From Littorina saxatilis (taxonomy: Eukaryota > Mollusca > Gastropoda > Littorinimorpha > Littorinidae), in assembly GCF_037325665.1 (NCBI RefSeq), contig NC_090261.1, forward strand, positions 21,613,402 through 21,677,401: a stretch of 64,000 nucleotides of DNA, read 5' to 3'. The translations under genes were made by a program, and so were the position numbers. The notes below the pieces were generated by a model, which was given only the letters and a program-made list of their open reading frames with translations, was not told where the DNA came from and made no database searches. Positions 34,263 through 49,196 of the stretch are shown piece by piece. Each line of letters begins with the position of its first letter. Position 1 is the first letter of the stretch.

Positions 34263-36137
34263 TATCCCATTCTACCATCAAACACAAAGTGTAGACTACA
34301 CTGTTGCGATCTGTGCAGGGTAAAACTGTTGCCAGCGAGACTTAGCCCTTTTGCAACCTTAAACTAAGTGACCGTCGCTGAAAAAATAAAACGAATGAGT
34401 GCATCGATAAGTACGCGGTAACACTACTTTCAGACCATTTAAAAGCTTTAAGTAAAGGTTCATAAGTTGCAAGAAAGTAATGAAGTCGAATAGAAATTAA
34501 TTTAGTTGAAGCGCACAATTCTTTTGTTTTGCGTTTCAGGTCGGCAGAACGGGCGAAACGGGTTTGGGACCCATTTGGCTTACTCGATTCAGAATCGATT
34601 CCACGTTGTTTTTCTCGAACGTGTGTAATTAGGCTTATTGACAGAGAAGCAAATTTTAGGGAACAAATATGTAGGTTTAGATTTAACCATTTGCTCCCTA
34701 TTTGAAATGTATCTACGTGATAAACTGTTTTGCGAGTGTGTTTGCATGGATGAACTTAAACTGGTATGGGTGTGAGGAAAACGCGACCGACACGTCTGTT
34801 ACCGCCGATTGATTGCATTTTGAAGGAATATGACTGGATTACGGAAAAATATGTGGACTTACTGCAGAGCCAGGCAAAAGAGTAGACTTGCTCGCAAAAC
34901 ACGTGAAACAGCCGATGTTTGATAGCTGAAGGCGCACACCAAAACACACTACCGACAGATTCTCAAAAGTCGTCTGCTAACGATGCAAGGGGAGGGTACT
35001 TGTGTTTTTGTTTTGGTTCGCTAGCATCTGGTTATCTTGTAAGTTGAATGTTCGTTTTTTTCGACCTGCATTGCTTTCATAATGAAAGAAACTTTTGCTT
35101 ATTGCATCTCATACATCAGATCAGTTCTGAGATTCATTTTTGCGTGCAACTGATATGGTTTTCTGAGCCGTGCAATACGATTTTAGAACTTCATACACAC
35201 ATTGTTCGGCGCGAGGTCAAAGGTCGGGAGGAAAGTAGTCCTTTGCCCAAATCGGAATCTGCACTATCATATATTTTTTGGAGTCCATGATGTATTTATT
35301 GAGCTATAAAAATACAACATATATACCCATACTGAAGTAACAGAGACAAAGAAGGGAGGTCATGGGATATATATATATATATATATATATAGCTAATACG
35401 TAACATTAAAAACAAGCTGCTAAATTGACCTTTCTTGATCTTCGTTTCTCATCTCCTTTTAGTTTTACCCCCTATTTTTACCTTTCATTTGTCTTTTCTT
35501 TCTTTTCTTTCATTTTAAATTGAGAAATCAACTCAGAGAAGAGGTGACAGGTCTTGGGGTGGAGGGGGAACGGTGATGGTGTGTTCTTTCTTTAATTTAG
35601 AAATCATTGCACGGAGGGAAATGAGGGAGGGCAGGTGGGGGGGGAGGGAGTTCTTTCCAATTAAGAACTCGATGAATGAAGGACAATGAGAAGTTGAAGG
35701 GGGGAGGGAGTGCCATGTCACATTGCAGCCTGGAACTAAAAAGAAACAATCTTCTTGTATTACTTTGTTGAAGTCTAACGCTGACAGTGACCATTACCAA
35801 GCATTGATCTCTTCAATGACCTTGGGACAAAACCTATAAATCCTTGCATGACAGGCGCTCTTGCAGCTTATAGAAAAGATTACTTTGGTCAATAATACAC
35901 GCAATAATAATAATATTAATGATAAAAGAAACGTTTTTTTTTTTAAAAGACAGAAAGGTCGCAAGCATCATTTCTCTATGCCTTTTTATCATATGGTTCC
36001 CTTCTCACACAGTCACATGTTTCCCAGAGCATACATGATGAATTTGTGTTGACTGTTGCTTTTAGCAGCTATGAATAGAAATACTCAGTCATTAAATTAG
36101 AACAAGTCAGTAAAGCTAAGTATTCATACCTTTGGTA
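34263..36137. other. non-coding stretch
   Basis: Possible body of the foldback element to about 35.0 kb, an (AT)n run at 35368-35391, and G-rich patches near 35.6 kb. No gene recognised. Confidence 0.35.
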
Positions 36138-37182
36138 CAATGGGACACCCCCACCCCATTATTTTTACAAAAAACCTGTTTAAAGACCTCCCCCTTTTCA
36201 GACCTTAATGTTTTACATTTAGTCAGGTTTTGACTAAATGTTTTAACATAGAACGGGGAATCGAGACGAGGGTCGTGGTGTATGTGTGTGTGTGTGTCTG
36301 TCTGTCTGTCTGTGCGTGTGTGTGTGTAGAGCTAGAGCGATTCAGACCAAACTACTGGACCGATCTTTATGAAATTTGACATGAGAGTTCCTGGGAATGA
36401 TATCCCCGGACGTTTTTTTCTTTTTTTCGATAAATACTTTTGATGACGTCATATCCGGCTTTTTGTAAAAGTTGAGGCGGCACTGTCACACCCTCATTTT
36501 TCAATCAAATTGATTGACATTTTTGTAAAGCAATCTTCGACGAAGGCCGGACTTCGGTATTGCATTTCAGCTTTGTGGCTTAAAAATTAATTAATGACTT
36601 TGGTCATTAAAAATCTGAAAATTGTAATAATTTTTTTTTATGTAAAACGATCCAAATTTACGTTCATCTTATTCTACATCATTTCCTGATTCCAAAAACA
36701 TATAAATATGTTATATTTGGATTACAAACAAGCTCTGAAAATTAAAAATATAAAAATTATGATCAAAATTAAATTTCCGAAATCGATTTAAAAATAATTT
36801 CATCTTATTCCTTGTCGGTTCCTGATTCCAAAAACATATAGATATGATATGTTTGGATTAAAAACACGCTCAGAAAGTTAAAACGAAGAGAGGTACAGAA
36901 AAGCGTGCTATGCAGCACAGCGAAACCACTACCGCGCTGAACAGGCTCGTCAGTTTCACTCCGTAAAATATGCACAAGCGGCGGACTACGGTCATTGTGA
37001 AAAAATGCAGTGCGTTCAATTTCATTCTGTGAGTTCCACAGCTTGACTATAAATGTAGTAATTTCGCCTTACGCGACTTGTTTTATTTCTTCTTTATAAC
37101 TGCAGTAAATGTACCTCCATTTTAAAACCTGATTTTCTGAGATTAAAAGGGGGATGAGAGTGGGTGGGTGGGGGTTCCGCTG
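36138..37182 (+). mobile_element. MITE family M1 interrupted by family A
   Basis: Left end CAATGGGACACCCCC, right end GGGGGTTCCGCTG, flanked by TA (36136-36137 and 37183-37184). After removal of 36215-37082, ~177 bp remain, the same length as the other M1 copies. Contains TTTAAAGACCTCCCCC left of the insert and ACCTGATTTTCTGAGATT right of it. Confidence 0.65.
36215..37082 (+). mobile_element. HINE-like repeat family A, copy 1 (full length)
   Basis: 5' hairpin ACATTTAGTCA..TGACTAAATGT, then GTGTGTCTGTCTGTCTGTCT, then CTGGACCGATCTTTATGAAA TTTG, a GATGACGTCATATCCGGC segment, an AT-rich middle with repeated ATATGTT words, and at the 3' side TTGACTATAAATGT, mini-hairpin TCGCCTTACGCGA and tail CTTGTT. 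~868 bp, non-coding. The most abundant element here (four copies). Confidence 0.75.
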
Positions 37183-38701
37183 TATTATTTGTCTGTTGTG
37201 CATCTTGCTAGTTCACTTCAATGATGGATAAGTTTGGGCCCTTGTGAATGTGTTGTGGCTGTGCTTTTTGTTTCTTGATTCTTAAAAAAAAAGCCTGTGT
37301 CTTAGAATACAAACATCCTCTAAAACACAACTTTTATACCTCAGTCCCTACAGCCATGAATTTTTTATACCGTGGACATGAGTGTAGTCAACGGTAGGTT
37401 CCTTGCAGTTACTTATCGGCCAGTACATAGGGTAGAAGGAAGGAGGACCTTGCCACCGATCATTGATCTGACTGGCGGGGTCCTGGGGGACGTATCCCCC
37501 ATCTTGTCTACCACTTGCAGACAATTCCCTGCATTCCCCCGGTGTGTCCCCCTTAGCGATTGATTGTGTGCTCCATCAGCGTAGCCAATAATCAGCCGCT
37601 ACAGTCTCACCCCTATCTCCCTAATTTGGTTTGTGCAGGGGAGGTAATGGTGTTCTCTTCACCCATAAAGTCTTGCACTTTTTTCTCTCTGTCAGTTGGT
37701 GGACCTTTCTTTTAGTGTGTGTGTGTGTGTGTTAGCTGCCAGGGGTAGGTTTTGCACGGGGCTGGCAGTCGTTGAGCTGTCGGTGCGGTGGTGCTCCGTG
37801 GCACAGATATTGATTGTAGACCTTCGCAAAGAGTGTTTGCCGTCTACAGCTCTGGTCCAGGTTATGTCAAGCTGCAGGGGCTAATTTTAGTGAAGTTCTT
37901 TCACACCCAAGTATGTTTAAATAGAATTGAGTCAGGATGAAAAGGGCTTAAAAAGGCTTGGCTTCATCAGCAGTATTCTAATTCGATGCACAATTGATCA
38001 CCGAGTCCTTTCCTTCATTCAGCTTGTAAACCAAGAGTATTGGATGTTTGCTTTGGCTCACTTTCCTGTCTTAAGTTGTAAAAAGTGTTGAACGGTTCTG
38101 CTTCAAGAGGTTGGAGACTTGAAAAACAGTGAATCTGTTAGTATTGAGCAGAGCTGGAACCAGTGTATGAGAAGGGAGGGGGGGGGGGGGGGCTTCCCTA
38201 ATGAGGTAGAGGTACATTGGCTGAACAAGGAGGCTATGCTGGTGAAATTTAGCATTTGGCAGGGGTATTTAGGGTCTCTCCTGAGGAAAATAGGTACATT
38301 TGCCCAGTAGGGGGGGGGGGGGGGGCAGGATAGGAGGGGGTCCGGAACCATTAGGAACCTCCCTCACATCCAGCCCTGAGTATAATTGTGCAGGCACAGG
38401 GATTGGCTTGGGTTTTGTCCACTAGAGGTCCATTGATTGACTCGGCCATGAATCAATCAGTCATTTTGCAAACCAATCAGTCAAGAAAAAAACCTGTCCT
38501 TACACCACGGGACTGCCGCAATTGTGCATTACGGCAGTGAGGAGAAACTTCTGAAAGTTGTTTACAATGTACAAATGAGAGGAAAATTCAATTCATTTCT
38601 TCATTTTCTTGTTTATTTTCCAATGGTCTGACATGAAGAGGAATAAAAGGTCTGAGGATACAATAACCATTTTTATTTCAATTATGTAAGGAAGGAAGAA
38701 A
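37183..38701. other. non-coding stretch with G tracts
   Basis: Short GT run at 37715-37730 and two poly-G tracts at ~38177-38192 and ~38309-38325. Open frames are short and repeat-driven. No gene recognised. Confidence 0.4.
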
Positions 38702-39097
38702 AACAAGTCGCGTAAGGCGAAAATACAACATTTAGTCAAGTAGCTGTCGAACTCACAGAATGAAACTGAACGCAATGCAACGCAGCAAGACCGTATACTC
38801 GTAGCATCGTCAGTCCACCGCTCATGGCAAAGGCAGTGAAATTGACAAGAAGAGCGGGGTAGTAGTTGCGCTGAGAAGGATATAGCACGCTTTTCTGTAC
38901 CTCTCTTCGTTTTAACTTTTTGAGCGTGTTTTCAATCCAAACATATCATATCTATATGTTTTTGGAATCAGGAACCGACAAGGAATAAGATGAAAGTGTT
39001 TTTAAATTGATTTCGAAAATTTAATTTTGATCATAATTTTTATATTTTTAATTTTCAGAGCTTGTTTTTAATCCAAATATAACATATTTATATGTTT
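38702..39097 (-). mobile_element. HINE-like repeat family A, truncated copy 2
   Basis: Starts with AACAAGTCGCGTAAGGCGAA (the 3' end of the element on the minus strand) and follows family A until about 39097, where similarity stops in the AT-rich middle. The hairpin and microsatellite half is missing. Confidence 0.7.
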
Positions 39098-39889
39098 ATT
39101 TATACGGGCTTGTGGAATAAACTTCCATCTCGATTGACCAAAAGCCATATTTGGATCACAGATCCAATTAATGTATATTATTCTTTCCGTATGGCTGGTT
39201 GATTTTCTCAACTGAAAAATTGTCAAATTAGAGCTTGTTTTGAAGTTTATCATGTAGGCTGTCGGGTGCTTATATATAGTCAGAGAGTCAGAGACTAACA
39301 AACAAACAAAAATCCCATCAAGGGCGTTTTGTGCGAAATTCAGCCATGGGGCTACGAAGCAGCCTTAATATCCTTGTATTTCTGACGTCTAAAGTGGTGT
39401 CTTTATTCAGTTATACTATGTTGATTTGTTAAAATAATGGACATGACATGTCTGCATGACAATGGATTGATCGATTGATTTTGACGCATCCATCGATTGA
39501 TAGATACAGTGTAACTGCTATAGTCCAAAATGAGCCCTGATGTTATTTTCGATCAGTTTGATTGATTGATTGTGATGCATCTATCGATTGAAAGATACTG
39601 TGTAACCGCTATAGTCCAAAATGAGCCTTGATGTTATTTTCGATCAGTACGTGTTCTTCCCGAATGGACCTGTTGAGGGAGCAATACATACTTGTACTTT
39701 TGTGAAAATCGAATCAGATTTTGCTCCCCGCCCACGCTGCATTGAGGCACGGTGGCTCCTCTGCTATTGGAGCCCAGTAGAGGGTCAGGAAATTGTGTTT
39801 TCAGAGTCTGCCTGCCAGAATCAATACTAGCTTGGATAAATTCCCTGGGTAATGCCGAAGAGTTCTCTGTACGTTCCCTTCCACCAGCC
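39098..39889. repeat. non-coding stretch with a two-unit tandem repeat
   Basis: 39440-39660 contains two ~106-bp units, each with ATCGATTGA..AGATACTGTGTAAC, CTATAGTCCAAAATGAGCC and GATGTTATTTTCGATCAG. The rest is unassigned. Confidence 0.6.
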
Positions 39890-41840
<1,951 letters not shown>

Positions 41841-42534
41841 TTTACTTCTTCACTTTGTTTTCATACACCGAACAAAACAAACCTGGAGCAGGTTTGATGT
41901 AAGTGAAATTAATAACACAAAGTTAAAATCCATAGTAAACTTGTTTTCCCCATGCACACTCTGGGTCGAAAAACTCATGTGTGAAAACAAACAAATTTAT
42001 TTTGTGCAAAAAACAACTGCATTTGGTTTTTGACAGATTGTATGGTTGATATTGACCCCCTGGGGAAATGTTCTTGACTATGTATGTGTCTGTGTCTTTG
42101 TATATGTATGTGACTGGGGGGGGGGGGGGGGGGGGCAATGAAGAGATATTTCACATGGCTGTACTTGCAGCTACAGTAACTTAAAGAAGGAATGGCAGTT
42201 TTACAAAACTTTTTTCGATGAGTTCTTGGGACAGAGAAACATTTTTAAAATTGTAAAAAATACTACTTCCCAAAACGATATTGAGACATTGCAGAAATAA
42301 AAGCAAAAGCTGGAATTAGTGTGCGGCCTAGCTTTTTAAATGTATCATATCAGCATCGTTGTTCTTTTGTTGATCATCTTACGGTAGCACGTAGAAATTG
42401 ACATAATCCTTCACCACTCAAAATCGCACTCGCGCACACACACGCACGCACACACTTGCGTTGATTCTATTTTTCCTCTTTGCCTAGCTGTCTCCCACTG
42501 GCAAGAGCCCTCCCCCTATCATTCGATCACCCCA

Positions 42535-42539
<5 letters not shown>
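41841..42539. other. non-coding stretch
   Basis: No gene seen. Poly-G at 42116-42135, a short CA run at 42437-42454. Confidence 0.4.
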
Positions 42540-42609
<70 letters not shown>

Positions 42610-42674
42610 TCTCTCCCTTTTTTTTTTTTTTTAGTAAGATCCTCTGTCTCCCTCTTTTTCTTTCTCTCTGTCTG

Positions 42675-42757
<83 letters not shown>

Positions 42758-43025
42758 CTCTCTCTCAGTCACTCTCTCTCTCTCTCACTCTCTCTCACTC
42801 ACTCACTCTCTCTCTCACTCACTCACTCTCTCTCTCTCTCACTCTCTCACTCTCTCTCTCTCTCTCTCTCTCACTCTCTCTCTCTCTCTCACTCTCTCCC
42901 TCACTCTCTCTCTCACTCTCTCTCTCTCCTCTCTCTCTCTCTCACACTCTCTCACTCTCTCTCACTCTCACTCTCTCTCTCTCACTCTCTCTCTTACTCT
43001 CTCTCTTACTCTCTCTCTCTTTCTT
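42540..43025 (+). repeat. (CT)n microsatellite with CTCA variants
   Basis: ~485 nt of CT repeats, pure in the left half, grading into CTCTCACTC higher-order variants in the right half. The long Ser-Leu frame across it is an artefact. Confidence 0.95.
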
Positions 43026-43395
43026 TCAAAAACAAACATAAAAATGCAATTTATTGACAGCACCATTTTTTTTTTCAAATTTGATTTCGTGTGGCTTCTC
43101 ATCCAAGGGAGACAAGCCAAGGGGAACTCAAACCTGTTCCGTCTCGGAGTTGCAAGCAAATCAATAAAGCATGGGGAGGCCTGTTTTTGTCTCTCACTTG
43201 CATTCTGCAGTTTCTCCCCTTTGACTGGCACCTAATTCCTCTCAAAACTGAATTTTAGAAATAAAAAAAAGAAAAAGAAAAAATGGGAGCAGCTTTTGAA
43301 GAGTCAGAGAGAAATAATCATTGCCATCAAGAACATCCTTTGGCCATGACCTGCAATTCAAGAGGAGATAATATAATATATTATATTGTGTGTGT

Positions 43396-43438
<43 letters not shown>

Positions 43439-43740
43439 TGTGTCTGTGTCTGTGTCTGTGTGGGTGTGTGTGTGTGTGTGTGCTAATGGACGGATGGAAA
43501 AGAGTCTATGGCGGTGACAGGAACACACACACACACACTGAAGCACTCGCGCACTTGCATATTAAGACAGTCTGACAAGCAAACCCCCCCTCCCCCCCGC
43601 ACACACATACGCACACACACATACACACACACACACACACACATACATAAGTTCTGCAGAGGTCTGAAACTCTGTCCTCAGCACACACACACACATTTCC
43701 CTCAGAGAAAGAAAGATTCTGTTAAAATGCATCGAGTGTT
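43026..43740. repeat. non-coding stretch with GT/CA microsatellites
   Basis: GT run 43387-43480 with TGTGTC variants, CA runs at 43520-43650, a C tract at ~43585. No gene. Confidence 0.6.
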
Positions 43741-43752
43741 ATATTAAGTTTC

Positions 43753-44140
43753 TTCTTCTTCTTCTTCTGCGTTCGTGGGCTGAAACTCCCACGTACACTC
43801 GTGTTTTTTGCACGAGTGGAATTTTACGTGTATGACCGTTTTTACCCCGCCATTAAGGCAGCCATACGCCGCTTTCGGAGGAAGCATGCTGGATATTTTC
43901 GTGTTTCTATAACCCACCGAACTCTGACATGGATTACAGGATCTTTTCCGTGCGCACTTGGTCTTGTGCTTGCGTGTACACACGAAGGGGGATAAGCCAC
44001 TAGCAGGTCTGCACATAAGTTGACCCGGGAGATCGGAAAAATCTCCACACTTAACCCACCAGGCGGCCGCGACCGGGATTCGAACCCTCGACCTTCCAAT
44101 AAAGAGGCCGACGTCTTACCACCCCGCCACAGCGCCCGTC
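43753..44140 (-). mobile_element. tRNA-derived SINE, copy 2
   Basis: Minus-strand copy with box A and box B in its head (GGTGGTAAGACGTCGG, GTTCGAATCC), the GGTGGGTTATAGAAACACG block and a (GAA)n end. Exact 12-bp target duplication ATATTAAGTTTC at 43741-43752 and 44141-44152. Carries an extra ~75-bp segment near its 3' end compared with copies 1 and 3. Confidence 0.9.
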
Positions 44141-44491
44141 ATATTAAGTTTCAAGATACAGAAATACAAATTGCACGTGACAGATTGAGAAGAGAAAAAT
44201 AAACTTGAAGGGGTGATGGTATTTTTAAGATCTGCCCTTGAGGCAGGTAAAATCTGTCGAACCAGATGGGGGGGGGGGGGGGGGGTATTGCTGATTGTGC
44301 AAAACTGATTGCAGCAAAAGAAAGCAGAAGCAACAAATTGTTCGTCATTGTTTGTCATTTGCAATAGAAAGGGAGAGTGAGAGACAGGTAGTGGGGCTCG
44401 TATGTTGCAGACGCACTCATAAATCATTCACATCTTGCAACAAACATCATACTTTGTGGTATTGTTCCTTATAATTATTTAAGGGATTTCA
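44141..44491. other. non-coding stretch with poly-G
   Basis: Poly-G at ~44267-44285; otherwise unassigned. Confidence 0.4.
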
Positions 44492-47400
44492 GATACAGAG
44501 CCACTTCAGAAATCGTTTTTTTTGTCTTTGATAGGGAATAAAAGGCTGCATTTACAGCAGACGAAATTCGTACCAAAAGCGCTCAGCAGTAAATATTCCC
44601 AACTCAGCAAATGTAAAATTCAATGGTTTACCATGCACCAGAAGTTGTCTGCTGATAACACATGCATGACATAAATACTCTTATGGGTATTTTTGTGTTC
44701 TGGTATTTAATTTGATCGTTTTTAGAATTTTATATATCCGCAGCATGAAAATTCAAGATGGCGGCCTCCGCAACATTGCGTGTTTTGATTTGAGCGAAAA
44801 CAACGTTTCTGAAGGTAAGTTTTCAAGAATACGCATCCATTCACCAATGTCACATCATTTTACTGTTTAATTCTCCCCTGGGGTCTGTTATTCATCGGGT
44901 GAAGCGCTGAAATGCAGAGTAATCTTGCAATAGCTCATCAAGCTGGATTGTGATGCTGATAGATCTAGATCTATCTGTTGATTACAAGTAAGGAAATCAT
45001 GATCGCCACGCTGGTGATTTTAAACAGATTAAACGAACTTTGAATAAAAGGCGAGGAGAAAGAGATTGTTCATGGTATGATAAATGATTAGTCCTGCCTA
45101 CGTTAAGGACTTCCATAAGGTGGGGAGGGGTAGAGTCAAAAACTGAGTGAGGGTAGGCCAGATAGTTGGATGACCAGCTGGAGATAAAAACACTCCACTC
45201 CCCATGTCTTTACAGTGTTGTGATCAAACTTTCAAAGACGGTAGGTAACAGACAAAAGCATACAGTGTATGCTAATCAAATGAGATAAGTGGTTTTGAAA
45301 AATGAAGAGGTACCGCTCTTTGAGTTTTACAATTTTGGTTTGTTGCTTGTTTCTCATCCTTTTGCTTATTTTAAGTTGACCGTGCATTGGTGTGAATTTT
45401 ATTTTTACAGGATATATACAAGAGTTACACCACATGCCGGTTCCTGGGAACAAGCGTTCTGCATTTATTCCGGTGCCACAGAAGGGAGCCGATTTCACTA
45501 GTACTACTGTATCAAGGTTTGTTACCTAATACATCTTAACAGTAAGATTTTTTTATTTGTATTAATTGGAACATGTTTGCACATCATTTGTAAGCGACCT
45601 CTGTGAATTTGATGGGTTTAACGTACGAACCCTCACTATGGTCAACATTCTGTTAGCGACTGTTTGAAGCGAATAAATGTAGCGGTCAGAAAGATTCCAG
45701 AATCAGTTGGGTCACTGGAAACTGTGTTTGTTTGTTTTTTAACCTGAAACAGTAAGAATTATACGAATTCATGAAATACAATTTTCTTTCATTTTGGTCT
45801 GTTGTGTGAAGACTTGCTAACCCGGCTTTGACCGACTCTCTGAGATAGTAAACATTCAAATACATTCAAATAAAAATGTCACTTTTCATCTTTTGTGTGA
45901 AGGGTACCACAGGCTGATTTCCTGCACCATGGATGTAGAGGAGGCCAGACAGTCTGCTTCTCATTCCAGCTGTGTTGCGTTTTTTTCTGCTCGTGAAGTG
46001 TATCGCCACATTGCCAAAGCCATTGGCCAAGAGAAGTCACCCTGTCTGCCCATTTTGCATAGCCTTACAGGCTGTGACACTATGTCGTTCTTCAATGGTA
46101 TTGGGGAATCAGAAGGCTTGGGAAGTATGGCAAGCATTTGAAGACGTCACTCAAACTTTCTTCAGGTTGTCTGCTCCTCTTTGTAAGCTGAGTACCACTG
46201 ACAGGGCAGCACAAGAGCTTTTTGGTGTACATTTGTAGGACAAAACCAGCAACGTACTGGGTGTAAACAGTGCTAGACGGTACCTCTTCAGTAAAAAGAG
46301 CTGCCAAATTGACCATAATCCCCTTACAAGTGAGGTGCTGCTGCAGGACATGAGATTGAGAAGAGCCATCTACCTATTAGACTTCCAAACTCTGTGGGCT
46401 GGCAGTTCAAGGCTGGAAAGTGGGAGTCATTCTGGACGAGCTTTCAAGAGGTATCCAGCGTGTGCCGAGAACTCATGAGGTGTGCCTGCAAGAAGAGCTG
46501 TACAACAAAACGCTGCAAATGCTGCTAAGAAGGACTGCAGAGCACAGCTCTCTGCAAATGTGCTTGCATGCCTGTGAAAACTGTCAGCATCTAAACTGTG
46601 CAAAAATATTATTGCACCCATTTTCATACCCCAACTCAAACTTTTATTCCTGTGTCATTTTATTCAAACTGTCTATGCCATTAAAGGCTCGCATCTTCGC
46701 TATCTGGCACCTTTTTTTTTAACATCATCATTTACGCCGTCAAAATAAGGATACCCTTGACGTGACAAAGAGATGTGACAAAAACTTCGGGTACTTTTTA
46801 AAAAGCCGACGACAATTCCTGAGGCACAACTGGGTCACTGTTATATACGAAGAGAAAGTCAACTTGATTATCCATCCAGAACAGGTTGTTTTATTTCGCC
46901 ATCTTGCATATTTCTAGTGTTGTGCCATTGTACCTACTGATGTATGTGTCGATCTCACGGATGAGATGTTTATGTGTCAAATTTGAGGGATACCCAAGTC
47001 AACTAAAATCCATGTATTTTAGCAATGACCAAGTGGGTTGCGTTGAAACTTTCAGGAATGTGTGTCTACGCACGAGGCGTAGTTCAACCGTTTGAGTACA
47101 CTTTCAAATCTTCACGAAATAATATTTTAAAAACTGCCACAGGTTTGTTGACTTACATCCCACATATTTTTGACTTCGCATGTATATATGACAGATGGTT
47201 GTTTCAAGTACTGCCAAAGTTTCTTTTGAGTATAGACACTTGCCGGAATGTGCTAGTTGTGTAAACACATGAGAACAAACAACGTTTTCGAAATACAGCG
47301 ATTATGAATTTTAGTCGACTTTTGAGTTGATACATTACATTTTTATCAGTTTTATTTTGGGGGTACCCTTATTTGGGCGGCGGTCAAATAACCCATGTAA

Positions 47401-47934
47401 AGGCCACCTTTTATCTTAAAAGTGTTCCAGTTAGCCAAGTTGAGTGCCCTCAATAGCATACATTGAATATAACAGCACAGGAATGAATGTTTTCGTTTTG
47501 GTATGAAAATTGGTGCAATATATTTATTTTTGCACAGTTTAGGTAATCCACAAATTCTTCAACCCTGCCACCCACACCGTCCAATCATTCTCTGCACCAA
47601 CAATACATGTATTGTTTTGTTTAAAAATGTGTTTGTGTTAGTTTCTATTGCAAGAGAATGTCTTGTAGCATCAAAAATGCCTAAATACCCTTTTATTGGC
47701 GGCCATTTTGAAAATTGTAAAAAAACTACTGATTTCTTAATTTTTTCACGGTGGCTCTGTATCAGGTTTTGTTAAGCAAAAGTAAATGTCCATTTACGCC
47801 AAATTTGCTGTTAATCACATGAAGTGAAATATGCCTAACATACCCAACCGTTTACACTGGCGGCCATTTTGAAAAATTGTTTAAAAACTACCCAATTTTT
47901 ATTTTTCGCGATGGCTCTGTATCAGGTTTTGTTA
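44492..47934 (+). mobile_element. decayed element with nuclease-like and Cys-rich coding relics
   Basis: GATACAGAGCCA at 44492-44503 and its complement TGGCTCTGTATC at 47923-47934 (also at ~47752) may be terminal inverted repeats. Inside, a short ATG exon (44745-44814, donor GTAAGT) and an exon-like piece (45411-45516) are compatible in phase. From ~45.91 kb a frame contains LHSLTGCDTMSFFNG, reminiscent of the 'GCD' motif of PIN/XPG-type nucleases. Near 46.45 kb there is a CACKKSCTTKRCKCC-type cysteine cluster like CXC zinc-binding modules. I have seen the pair 'TGCDS/T..' plus Cys-rich tail in multicopy proteins of cnidarians and molluscs. The class is unsettled and the copy looks broken. 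Confidence 0.4.
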
Positions 47935-47940
47935 AGCACA
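47698..47940 (+). repeat. two-unit tandem repeat, period 161 bp
   Basis: GGCGGCCATTTTGAAAA at 47698 and 47859, each followed by AAAAACTAC and ATGGCTCTGTATCAGGTTTT. Lies at the right end of the preceding element. Confidence 0.75.
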
Positions 47941-48211
47941 TAAAACTCTTCATATTTGCTTAATTTGGTGTTTGTTGCATGATTTGAATGATTTTGCAAC
48001 ATAGGAGCCCCACTAAGGGAGAGAGGGAGACAGAGTCAGCAGTAATTTGAAAGCACATGGGGGCCGTGACCTCGCATGTTGTATATTCACCAAAACAACT
48101 CGTTTGATAAGATACAGTTGCACGAAAGAAAAGGAAATGCAGTCGCTTGTATTAATTAACCTAATCATGTACGGAAATAGAAGACTTAGCTTGCGGCAAC
48201 TAAAGCGTGCA

Positions 48212-48377
48212 TGTCCCAGAAATCAATGGTTTCATGCATTATTTGTGAGGAGGTTACCTGATATATCTGTGTAAGTATTCGGGGGCAGGTGGCATTGTGG
48301 GTGTTTCATCTTTATCATTCAGTTATATCAGGTAACCTCCTCACAAATAATGCATGAAACCATTGATTTCTGGGACA
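48212..48377. repeat. perfect 54-bp inverted repeat with 58-nt loop
   Basis: Arms 48212-48265 and 48324-48377 match at 54 of 54 positions (arm begins TGTCCCAGAAATCAATGG). The loop contains GTATTCGGGGGCAGGTGG. No flanking duplication was found. Could be a MITE or foldback; transcription would give a long perfect hairpin RNA. Confidence 0.9.
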
Positions 48378-48478
48378 TAGAGAGCAGCTCAGATATTGAA
48401 AGACAAGATAAGCCTTTTGTTTTACAAGGGGAATAGAACATGATTATAATTATGTCTTTTATACGAAGACAGAGATAA

Positions 48479-48664
<186 letters not shown>

Positions 48665-49196
48665 TGTATGAGTGTCTGTGCTCGCACGTACGCACTGTCA
48701 AATTAAAGCACACCTTCGAGGTGCAAGCAGAATGAAAGTTTTGTCGGACGAGGACTGTTACAGACTATTTCTTCTAATCAAACAAGGTTTAGGCCAGAAT
48801 CATAGCGCCTGAAGTATCAGTCAGATGAATGATGCGTGACGTGAATCAATCGGTTATTTCCTATCGGGCCTGACTACCAATCCGTCTAAATTCAGAGGTT
48901 CGCATAGTCGCCGACTTCAAAATGATCGGTCGTTTTAAATTTTGTCGCGTGATTATGATTAATGACGGATGACACCTGGCCTAATCCTCTACTCTGTCAA
49001 AAAGATGTGCACTGAGAAATCTCACATTAAAAGGCACATTCCTTCTCGTATATAAGCGATCAAATGCACCACCACAGCTCTGTCCAGGATTATCCACGGG
49101 ATAACACATCTTTTAACTTGGACGCATACCAAACATATTATACAACCTGGCTGCTTGTTATGCAAAGTGGGATTCTTTTTCTTCATAGCAATCATA
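48665..49196. other. non-coding stretch
   Basis: No gene or repeat recognised. Confidence 0.35.

Noticed and set aside
42480-43235. 251-codon Ser-Leu-rich frame
   Set aside because: Produced by the CT microsatellite; the flanks have no coding signal.
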